This document shows, piece after piece, positions 23,202 through 29,232 of a stretch of DNA of 29,232 nt. The stretch is from Bacteroidota bacterium (lineage in GTDB: Bacteria > Bacteroidota > Bacteroidia > Cytophagales > Cyclobacteriaceae). Below the pieces are notes generated by a model. The model searched no databases, was not told the origin of the DNA, and saw nothing but the letters and a program-made list of their open reading frames with translations. The translations under genes were made by a program, and so were the position numbers. Location: assembly GCA_023412765.1 (NCBI GenBank), contig JAEZBX010000348.1:1-29232 (forward strand), written 5' to 3'. Within the stretch, counting starts at the first letter, position 1. The number at the start of each line of letters is the position of its first letter.

Positions 23202-24658
23202 AAACACCATCACAAAAACTTCTCGAAAAGTTTGGAGCGAAAGACCCCGAACCTAAGAATGAGGCACCCGCAGAAAAAGAAAACGGCCGTCGTAGTTTCT
23301 TAAAGAAATCGGCTCTCGGCGGCATCATGCTCGGTGGGTTTATGTACAGCTCGGTTGAAGACACCCTTGCACAGTCCACTTCTAAGGTTAATAAGAATTC
23401 TTCTCCATCCGATTTGAAGATTACCGACATGAGATACGCCGTGGTAATGAACGGTCATGCAAGATGTCCTGTGATCAGAATAGATACCAATCAAGGTATT
23501 TCCGGCTACGGCGAAGTCCGCGACGGAGGCTCTTATCGGTATGCCATGTTTCTTAAGAGCCGTCTTTTAGGGTTAAATCCGTGCGCCGTGGAACTGGCGT
23601 TCAGGCGAATCAAACAATTTGGATTTCACGGTCGCCAGGCCGGTGGAGTTTGTGGAGTTGAAATGGCGCTATGGGATCTTGCAGGTAAGGCATACAACGT
23701 TCCAGCCTACCAGCTTCTTGGAGGAAAGTATAGGGATAGAGTTAGGTTATATGCTGACACGCCCCAGGGAAATAATGAAGCTGAGTTTGTGGCTCGGATT
23801 GACAAGCGATTGAATGAACAAGGATTCACATTCATGAAGATGGATTTTGGAATCGAGCTTTTGAAGAATGTAAAAGATACTGCAACGAACAGCAACTTCT
23901 GGGACATTGGTCGCCAGTGGACTAATGAACCAATGACTTATGGCGGAACGGAACACCAACTCACCCAGATCCAGCTAACTGATAAAGGTCTTGAAATTCT
24001 GGCGAACCGCGTTGCGCTAGTACGCGAGAAAATGGGTTATGATATTCCTCTGGCATCCGATCACTACGGTCATTTCGATCACAACAATGCTATCCGCTTA
24101 GGAAAGGCGGTTGAGAAGTATCGCCTTGCGTGGCTCGAAGATATTATACCCTGGAAGTTTACAGAACAATGGAAGATGATTTCCGATGCGATCGAGACAC
24201 CGACAACAACTGGTGAAGATATTTATCTGAAGGAAGAGTTTATTAAACTGGTCGATGCCCGCGCCATCGACATTGTGCACCCTGATCTGGCCTCATCGGG
24301 TGGGCTACTGGAAACCAAGAAAATAGGTGATTATGCGGAAGAAAAAGGCGTCGCGATGGCAATGCACTTTGCAGGAACCCCAATTTCCTTTATGGCCAAT
24401 GTTCATTGCGCTGCTGCTACGCATAACTTCATGGCCTTGGAGCACCATTCGGTAGATGTAGATTACTGGCTGGATCTCGTCAAGACGAAAAAGCCGATGG
24501 TAGAAAAGGGTTTCGCTGTCGTTCCTGAAACTCCTGGGTTAGGAGTGGAGCTTAATGAAGAAGTTGTCAAGAAGCACCTTGATCCGGAAAATCCGGGATA
24601 TTTTGCTCCAACTCCCGAATGGGACAAAGACAGATCGTGGGATCGCTTGTGGAGTTGA
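23198..24658 (+). CDS. Tat-exported enolase-superfamily protein (copy 2)
   Basis: The 486-residue protein is a full-length paralogue of the preceding gene. Its Tat signal is GRRSFLKKSALGG (Arg31-Arg32). Metal ligands are Asp288, Glu314 and Glu340; Lys214-Met-Asp216 and His390 complete the active site. Blocks such as EKYRLAWLED and HPDLASSGGLLETK are nearly identical in both copies. The loop near residues 86-92 (NGHARCP) and the stretch after KMD (DFGIELLKNVKD) differ, so substrate stereochemistry may differ. Both are probably periplasmic dehydratases of sugar acids, by family. It follows 137 bp after copy 1 and is closed by a terminator. A heteromeric enzyme is another possibility. Confidence 0.9.
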   Translation: MKTPSQKLLEKFGAKDPEPKNEAPAEKENGRRSFLKKSALGGIMLGGFMYSSVEDTLAQSTSKVNKNSSPSDLKITDMRYAVVMNGHARCPVIRIDTNQGISGYGEVRDGGSYRYAMFLKSRLLGLNPCAVELAFRRIKQFGFHGRQAGGVCGVEMALWDLAGKAYNVPAYQLLGGKYRDRVRLYADTPQGNNEAEFVARIDKRLNEQGFTFMKMDFGIELLKNVKDTATNSNFWDIGRQWTNEPMTYGGTEHQLTQIQLTDKGLEILANRVALVREKMGYDIPLASDHYGHFDHNNAIRLGKAVEKYRLAWLEDIIPWKFTEQWKMISDAIETPTTTGEDIYLKEEFIKLVDARAIDIVHPDLASSGGLLETKKIGDYAEEKGVAMAMHFAGTPISFMANVHCAAATHNFMALEHHSVDVDYWLDLVKTKKPMVEKGFAVVPETPGLGVELNEEVVKKHLDPENPGYFAPTPEWDKDRSWDRLWS

Positions 24659-24679
24659 GATAAGACTGAATAATTATTG

Positions 24680-24720
24680 AAGCAATCCCTGCTCACAAAA
24701 TGTCGGGGATTGCTTTTTTT
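24680..24720 (+). terminator. Intrinsic terminator after dehydratase copy 2
   Basis: A 10-bp stem, AAGCAATCCC (24680-24689) with GGGATTGCTT (24706-24715), is followed by a run of T. It ends the RraA/dehydratase transcript block before the transporter gene. Confidence 0.9.
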
Positions 24721-24767
24721 TGAGAATATATTCTAACGTTAGCATTGTTTTATAAACTGAACTTAAC

Positions 24768-25850
24768 ATGCAAAAAACATCGACCAAAGTCGCGTTGATC
24801 TTCGCTGTGATTTTTTTCCTGGGATTTATTGTTACCACGTTTCAGGAGTTGCACCAATATGCAGGATGGTTGTTGGTACTTTTCTTTGGTGCGCTTGCCA
24901 TGTTTTTCCGAGGTTTTGAGTTATTAAAAGGATATGTTTTCACAATTATGATTTTTGCTGCCGTCAGTGCAGCCATGTATTTCCCTCAATATTTTATTCA
25001 GATTGGTGACTTTAAGCTTTCAGGCCTTATCATTCCGTTGATGCAAATCATTATGTTTGGGATGGGCACTACGTTGTCTATAAAAGATTTTTCGGCTGTA
25101 TTAAAAATGCCGAAAGGTGTTTTGATTGGTTTGGTAGCTCAATTTTCGATCATGCCTTTTATTGGCTGGTCTTTAACAAAGATATTTTCTTTTCCGCCAG
25201 AGATTGCCGCTGGAATTATTTTGATCGGCAGCTGTCCCAGTGGTCTTGCTTCGAACGTAATGTCATACCTGGCGCGTGCAAATGTAGCTCTGTCTGTTAC
25301 TCTTACGGCTATTGCAACGCTGATGGCGCCGCTGATGACTCCTTTACTTATGCAATTGCTCGCAGGCGAGTATGTTGAAGTTAACTTTTGGAAGATGGTT
25401 ATTGATATAGTTCAGATTATTATTGTTCCAGTAGGCCTTGGGTTGATATTTAATCATTTTCTGCATGGCAAGTTTAAGGCTTTGGACGCAATCATGCCTG
25501 TTATCTCCATGCTGGGTATCGGCCTTATAATCGTTGTCATCACATCAGCGGGAAGGAACGATTTGTTGGTTGTCGGGCCGCTGCTTATTCTCGCGTGTTT
25601 ATTACATAATCTTTGTGGTTATTTACTTGGGTTCTGGGCTGCAAAAGCTTTGGGTATGCCCCCTCGCGATTGCCGCACCATCGCTCTCGAAGTAGGCCTT
25701 CAAAACGCAGGACTTGGATCAGGTCTTGCATTGGCCATGGGTAAGCTTTCAACGGTTGGCTTGGCGCCGGCCATATTTTCGCCGATAATGAACAGTACTG
25801 GATCGACCTTGGCACTATGGTGGAGAGCAAGAACTAAGGAGGGTGTTTAA
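24768..25850 (+). CDS. BASS-family sodium-coupled transporter
   Basis: The 360-residue membrane protein has about ten hydrophobic segments and bile acid:sodium symporter family signatures: MFGMGTTLSIKDF, IGSCPSGLASNVMSYLARANVALSVT (crossover and sodium-site region), and LEVGLQNAGLGSGLA in the second half. It should import an organic anion with sodium. Relatives such as plant BASS2 carry pyruvate and bacterial PanS carries ketopantoate, so a 2-keto-acid substrate would suit a location after putative periplasmic dehydratase and aldolase genes. It has its own transcript start after a terminator; no clear -7 box is seen. The last codons and stop already belong to an 8-base word array, so the C-terminus may have been reshaped by the repeat. 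Confidence 0.9.
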   Translation: MQKTSTKVALIFAVIFFLGFIVTTFQELHQYAGWLLVLFFGALAMFFRGFELLKGYVFTIMIFAAVSAAMYFPQYFIQIGDFKLSGLIIPLMQIIMFGMGTTLSIKDFSAVLKMPKGVLIGLVAQFSIMPFIGWSLTKIFSFPPEIAAGIILIGSCPSGLASNVMSYLARANVALSVTLTAIATLMAPLMTPLLMQLLAGEYVEVNFWKMVIDIVQIIIVPVGLGLIFNHFLHGKFKALDAIMPVISMLGIGLIIVVITSAGRNDLLVVGPLLILACLLHNLCGYLLGFWAAKALGMPPRDCRTIALEVGLQNAGLGSGLALAMGKLSTVGLAPAIFSPIMNSTGSTLALWWRARTKEGV

Positions 25851-25943
25851 GTGTCTAGGTGTCTAAGTGTCTAAGTGTTTAAGTACCGCAGTTAGTTTGA
25901 TCAGTGCGAACTTAAACACCTAAACACCTAAACACTTAAACAC
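25843..25943. repeat. Inverted array of 8-base words overlapping gene stop
   Basis: The left arm (25843-25884) is GTGTTTAA, GTGTCTAG, GTGTCTAA, GTGTCTAA, GTGTTTAA in period 8. The right arm (25911-25943) is TTAAACAC and CTAAACAC words, the reverse complement. A 26-base spacer separates them. The first word encodes the last residues and stop of the BASS gene. The structure could fold into a long hairpin and end transcription between the convergent genes. Confidence 0.8.
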
Positions 25944-25946
25944 ATC

Positions 25947-26834
25947 TCAGTCCCGAGGACGGGATTTTCTAACATGGTTGGAACTCTTGAGCGGCTGGTA
26001 TTTCCGGGTTGTTCCTTGCAATTTCTTCTTGCGTTCTTTTTCGCTTTGTTCAAACTCGATATAGCGGCTTATTCCAACGGTGAACTGTGCAAAAATATCA
26101 CGTCGTTCACCTGGGATGTCGTATAGTCTTATCGTTGATTCGCTGGCGTTCGTATAAGTTGGCGTCCTTGGATCAAGCAATCCATAGTTAACTCTGAAAT
26201 CGACTGATATGCGCCAATGGTTGGAGGGATCCCAGTCAGACCGGAAGCCGAGACCCGCAAAGATTTGGACCGGCTTGAAATCACTCTTTTTTGCAATCGG
26301 ATAATCATTAACCTCAGGCGCCAGTACACCATCATACTCGACGACGTACTCAGCTGGCAATATCGGATATACCTCCTGGGGGAATTGCAATTTGGTAGGA
26401 TGATGGTTTAGAACTTCACTGCCATCTAAAAGAAAGGAGGGCGTGATCGTGGCGAGGGCACTAAACTTAAAAGCCGAAAAATGAACCAGGTGCGCCTTCA
26501 TCGATACTGGTATTGCCAGATAGCGAAGATTGATTTTTCTAAGACCGTCCTGGCCTCCCTTGGTATTTATAAGATAGAAATTCTGACCTACGTTTATAAT
26601 GCCTGGACTTAACAGTATACCAAAACCTTCATAATCCAGGCTGAAATTCAGACCTATCGGTGCCAATTTTGCTTCAAAGCGCCTTTCGTATCGCGGATCT
26701 TTATCAATACCCTTGTCGGCAGTGTACGAAGCCATTACTCCAGAGTAAGCCCCAAGCGAAATCGAGAAACGCTGTGCCTTTACCGCAGGCCCAATAACAA
26801 GGAAAATCAATAAAAGGTAGCGGCCCAATGCCAT
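25947..26834 (-). CDS. Outer-membrane beta-barrel protein (PorT-like)
   Basis: The 295-residue product has a signal peptide (about 1-20, ending AVKAQ) and repeated amphipathic strands with aromatic girdles (FSISLGAYSGVM, LNFSLDYEGFGILLSPGI, IFAGLGFRSDWDP, RISVDFRVNYGLLDP). This is typical of the small outer-membrane barrel group related to PorT. Unusually, it continues past the last strand (FAQFTVGISRYIEF) into a 40-residue, strongly basic tail rich in Lys and Arg. The tail could lie in the periplasm and touch peptidoglycan or lipopolysaccharide, by inference. Function is unknown. It converges on the BASS gene with the 8-base word array between. The upstream 393 bp hold repeats, not a partner gene. 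Confidence 0.75.
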   Translation of the reverse strand: MALGRYLLLIFLVIGPAVKAQRFSISLGAYSGVMASYTADKGIDKDPRYERRFEAKLAPIGLNFSLDYEGFGILLSPGIINVGQNFYLINTKGGQDGLRKINLRYLAIPVSMKAHLVHFSAFKFSALATITPSFLLDGSEVLNHHPTKLQFPQEVYPILPAEYVVEYDGVLAPEVNDYPIAKKSDFKPVQIFAGLGFRSDWDPSNHWRISVDFRVNYGLLDPRTPTYTNASESTIRLYDIPGERRDIFAQFTVGISRYIEFEQSEKERKKKLQGTTRKYQPLKSSNHVRKSRPRD

Positions 26835-27227
26835 TTTGCGATGAAGTTTATTTATGGAAAAATATCCATTATTGCTCTCTTAAAGCAGCTACAATCGGTT
26901 GATGGCTATTTGGTTAGACAAACAGGGGGGAATATCGAATATTGAACAAGGAATAACGAATATCGAAGTGGTAGAACCCCCCGTTGCGGTGCTCGATTTT
27001 GGATAGATGCGTGTCGAATAACGTATAACGTATAACGTATAACGTTTGCCTTTCTAAGCGAGGTTGTGATACACGTTCTGGACATCGTGGTCAGATGGAA
27101 GTCCCTCTACCAACTTCGAAAACTGAACAAGGAATAACGAATATCGAAGTGGTGGAACCCCTCGTTGCGGTGCCCGGTTCTGGATAGATGCATCTCGGAT
27201 AACGTATAACGGATAACGTTTGCCTTT
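26835..27227. other. Gene-free gap with repeats and yebC-tail copy
   Basis: The gap starts with about 95 bp of plain sequence, including a weak TATTTTTC box (26855-26862, minus) for the barrel gene. It then passes into GAATATC/GAATAAC and ATAACGT words and into a diverged copy of the yebC 3' end (about 27053-27121). The two duplicated units are described separately. No intact gene is present. Confidence 0.7.
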
Positions 27228-27295
27228 CTAAGCGAGGTTGTGGTACACGTTCTGGACATCGTCGTCCGACTCAAGCACCTCCACCAACTTCAGAA
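26941..27295. repeat. Tandem duplication including the yebC 3' end
   Basis: Unit 1 (26941-27121, 181 bp) and unit 2 (27122-27295, 174 bp) align base for base with scattered substitutions. The 7-bp difference is one extra ATAACGT word in unit 1. Each unit holds GAATAAC/GAATATC words, a GC-richer middle, ATAACGT words and then the last 20 or so codons of yebC in minus orientation. Unit 2 contains the real gene end. Unit 1 is a separate copy reading KLVEGLPSDHDVQNVYHNLA and stop. Confidence 0.85.
27053..27121 (-). pseudogene. Duplicated 3' fragment of yebC
   Basis: On the minus strand the fragment encodes KLVEGLPSDHDVQNVYHNLA followed by TAG. The intact gene ends KLVEVLESDDDVQNVYHNLA and TAG. 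At least one change is silent (TAC to TAT), and the altered residues cluster in the middle. It lacks a start and upstream sequence, so it is not expressed as a protein by itself. Confidence 0.75.
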
Positions 27296-27935
27296 CTTCG
27301 TCCTGGTGTTCTTCATCGAGCTCTTTGGTAGTTGTGGGTATGTATTGAAGTTCAGAGCTTTTAGCCTCAATTCCTTTCGTTTCCAGAAATTTCAGCATGT
27401 GTCCAAATTCAGTAAATTTTGTGTAGACGATAATCTCATCATCGCCCTTTTCAATATCTTCTGCACCAGCGTCGATAAGGTCAAGTTCAAGTTCATCGAG
27501 ATCAAGTTTTGAAGGGTCGAATTTGAATACACCCTTTCTCTCGAATAGGAAGGCAACGGAACCAGAGTTACCCATAGCCCCGCCGTTCTTGGAAAAATGC
27601 AGACGGATATTGGCTACCGTCCGGGTAGGGTTATCTGTTGCGCACTCGACAACTATAGGAACCCCGTGTGGCGCATAGCCCTCGTAAACAACCTCCTGAA
27701 AGTCTTTTTCTTCCTTCGACGACGCCCTTTTGATGGCGGCTTCTACACGATCCTTGGGCATGTTTACGCCGCGCGCATTCTGGATGCACATCCTCAGCTT
27801 AGGATTGTTCTCGGGCAATGGACCGCCCTGCTTTACAGCGATAGCTATATCTTTTCCGATGCGTGAAAATGCCTTGGCCATGCGGTCAAAGCGTGCGAAC
27901 ATCTTGTGCTTACGTTTTTCAAAAATTCTACCCAT
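27228..27935 (-). CDS. yebC: YebC/PmpR-family translation or transcription factor
   Basis: The 235-residue protein shows the YebC family start (here MGRIFEKRKHKMFARFDRMAKAFSRIGKDIAIAVKQGG), the NPKLRMCIQNARGVNMPKDRVEAAIKRA block, and the YEGYAPHGVPIVVECATDNPTRTVANIR block. Family members are cytosolic three-domain proteins reported as transcription regulators and, more recently, as ribosome-associated factors that help at proline-rich stretches. The opening MGRIFEKRKHKMFARFDRM is typical of the Bacteroidota branch and lacks the MAGHSKW start seen in E. coli. The length is normal. A good promoter (TTG, 19 bases, TATTTTTG) stands just upstream. Its 3' end is duplicated downstream. Confidence 0.93.
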   Translation of the reverse strand: MGRIFEKRKHKMFARFDRMAKAFSRIGKDIAIAVKQGGPLPENNPKLRMCIQNARGVNMPKDRVEAAIKRASSKEEKDFQEVVYEGYAPHGVPIVVECATDNPTRTVANIRLHFSKNGGAMGNSGSVAFLFERKGVFKFDPSKLDLDELELDLIDAGAEDIEKGDDEIIVYTKFTEFGHMLKFLETKGIEAKSSELQYIPTTTKELDEEHQDEVLKLVEVLESDDDVQNVYHNLA

Positions 27936-27955
27936 GATCGTTTGACTTCAAGTTC

Positions 27956-27985
27956 CAAAAATAGGGGACAGACAGAATTAATCAA
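27956..27985 (-). promoter_or_regulatory. yebC promoter (TTG-N19-TATTTTTG)
   Basis: On the minus strand, TTG (27985-27983) is followed by exactly 19 bases and then TATTTTTG (27963-27956). This is the best match in the window to the Bacteroidota -33/-7 promoter and lies 20 bp before the yebC ATG. Confidence 0.75.
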
Positions 27986-28239
27986 GTCGTGAGGAAATGA
28001 GTCTTATCCTATAAAGTAAACCTTGACCAAATTGAGAAAAGTATAATAAAATCAAATAATTAATGTATTTTCATACATACTGAGGCAATAAGCTGGGGCC
28101 CAGATGCTAACCAGGCTCTTTTGAGTCAGAAACGCGCTGTTTTCAAGGGCTCTCCCCGGATTCTGGGGTGTTACATTTAGAAAATTTGCGGCATATAGTT
28201 CGATGAAATAATTATTTTTGACCGGTCTATAGTTCAAGT
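27986..28239. other. Intergenic region between divergent yebC and repeat protein
   Basis: No gene is seen. The sequence is AT-rich near 28010-28075. Further right there are short dyads (CTGGGGCCCAG at 28092-28102, CCCC/GGGG near 28155-28168) that could be part of a leader or operator. TATTTTTG at 28213-28220 is an exact -7 match for the gene starting at 28240, with a TTTG 24 bases upstream, longer than the usual spacing. Confidence 0.45.
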
Positions 28240-29232
28240 ATGCTTTTTTTCCGTCAAACATTACTCGCGGTTTGTCTGATTGTGTGTTGTGCGTTTGGTT
28301 ATGCACAGCCACAGGCGGTCGACGATATTCTGGCTGACATTTTTGAGGACAGCGGACCGACTTCCCCTTATAATATTCTTGCAAACGACCAGGCTGGTGA
28401 CGGATTTTCGATACTAAATAATACCGTCGATCTGGATACGTCGACCCCCGGCGTTTACGATGGATCTGTCCAGACCGTCGGCGGCATTTTCACTTATGAT
28501 TTAGCCAATAGTGTTGTATTTCAGCCGGATCCAGACTATGCGGGAGATGTGCTGGTGGATTACACCGTTGAAACCGACGAGCCTCAGACGTTAACTGCCA
28601 CTATTAGCTTAACTGTCCTTGCAGTAAACGATCCCCCGGTAATAACTGCGAGCATTCCCTCACAAGTTGTTCTTGAAGACCAATCGTCCGAACAGTTATC
28701 ATTTACAGTTACCGACGTAGAGACGCTTCCAGAAGACCTACAGCTAAGTGGGAATTCCGGTGGCAGTACAATCATTGTTAATGGGATTTCTTTCGGAGGT
28801 AGTGGCACAGATCGAAATGTTACTGTTACACCTGAGCCTAATCAGAATGGTGGGCCGGTTACAATAACTATTCAGGTCGAAGACCAGGATGGCGCAACTG
28901 ACGAAGCGACCTTCGAAGTTAACGTAACACCTGTCAACGATCCACCGACAATTACAAGCCCTGGCCCGCAGACAATCGATGAAGATGCGATGGAATCATT
29001 TGCATTTACCGTTTCTGATATCGACGACGATCTTGCTCAATTGCAACTGACAGCCAGCTCCAATGAGACGGGAATCATTTCAAATGGTCAAATATCTTTT
29101 GGTGGAGCCGGTGAGAACCGCACAGTTATTGTAACACCCGAATCCAACCAGCACGGATCAGTGGAAATAACGCTTCAGGTTGCCGATGTTGCAATGGAGA
29201 GTGCTCAGACCACATTCGACGTCAACGTACAG
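28240..29232 (+). CDS. Large secreted protein with tandem Ig/cadherin-like repeats (partial)
   Basis: The frame is open from ATG 28240 to the window edge (331 codons), so the C-terminus is missing. A signal peptide (about 1-23, ending GYAQ) comes first, then an N-terminal domain with FEDSGPTSPYNILANDQAGDG. Tandem repeats of 103 residues begin at the VNDPP boundaries (28624 and 28933). Each repeat has LEDQ/IDED, a FTVxD strand, a GxISFGGxG turn, an xVTPExNQxG block and an ITxQVxD strand. This fits the cadherin/Ig-like tandem repeats of large surface or secreted Bacteroidota proteins, often calcium-binding and carrying a type IX secretion tail. The tail is outside the window, so secretion route and function are unknown. 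The opposite-strand frames here are shadows. Confidence 0.88.
   Translation, partial: MLFFRQTLLAVCLIVCCAFGYAQPQAVDDILADIFEDSGPTSPYNILANDQAGDGFSILNNTVDLDTSTPGVYDGSVQTVGGIFTYDLANSVVFQPDPDYAGDVLVDYTVETDEPQTLTATISLTVLAVNDPPVITASIPSQVVLEDQSSEQLSFTVTDVETLPEDLQLSGNSGGSTIIVNGISFGGSGTDRNVTVTPEPNQNGGPVTITIQVEDQDGATDEATFEVNVTPVNDPPTITSPGPQTIDEDAMESFAFTVSDIDDDLAQLQLTASSNETGIISNGQISFGGAGENRTVIVTPESNQHGSVEITLQVADVAMESAQTTFDVNVQ

Noticed and set aside
28052..28384. 110-codon frame on the minus strand
   Set aside because: It overlaps the signal peptide and start of the repeat protein at 28240, has no recognisable domain, and crosses that gene's promoter.

Overview
The window looks like a piece of a Bacteroidota chromosome, most likely from the Cytophagales (Chryseolinea/Ohtaekwangia-like). 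This is inferred from gene content: a SusC/SusD pair behind an ECF sigma/FecR pair, MetZ, DUF5777 and PorT-like barrels. It also fits several promoter -7 boxes of the Bacteroidota form TAnnTTTG. No 16S rRNA or other decisive marker is present.

Layout. 1-527 is non-coding, with two copies of a hairpin element around an inverted array of 7-base words. 528-2909 (+) is a four-gene envelope operon: CX4CH cytochrome-like lipoprotein, two tandem YceI proteins and a DUF5777 barrel. 2981-6005 (+) holds a sodium:solute symporter, an OsmC protein and MetZ. 6055-7885 (-) holds a rhodanese, a class II glutamine amidotransferase and lipoprotein MsrB. 8077-10526 (+) pairs a YfiR-like periplasmic protein with a HAMP-GAF-PAS receptor that has no output domain. 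10579-12670 (-) carries FtsE, a small transaldolase, the SRP RNA gene (ffs) and a 70-residue hypothetical. A GNAT acetyltransferase (+) follows.

13399-25850 (+) is the accessory core: ECF sigma factor, FecR anti-sigma, STN-domain SusC, SusD, terminator, exported RraA-family protein, two tandem Tat-exported enolase-superfamily dehydratase-like proteins, terminator, and a BASS-family transporter. No glycoside hydrolase or lyase is present. My reading is that SusCD brings a small acidic sugar or similar ligand across the outer membrane. The Tat-exported dehydratases and the exported RraA protein would convert it in the periplasm to 2-keto acids such as pyruvate, and the BASS carrier would import the product. 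The domains are visible; the pathway is inference.

25947-27935 (-) holds an outer-membrane barrel and YebC. The 3' end of yebC plus adjacent repeats is duplicated in tandem downstream of it. 28240 to the window end is the start of a large secreted protein with tandem 103-residue cadherin/Ig-like repeats; it runs off the window.

The most notable items are the putative periplasmic sugar-acid module, the cytochrome/YceI/YceI/DUF5777 operon, the duplicated yebC tail, and the gaps filled by period-7 or period-8 words that differ from locus to locus.
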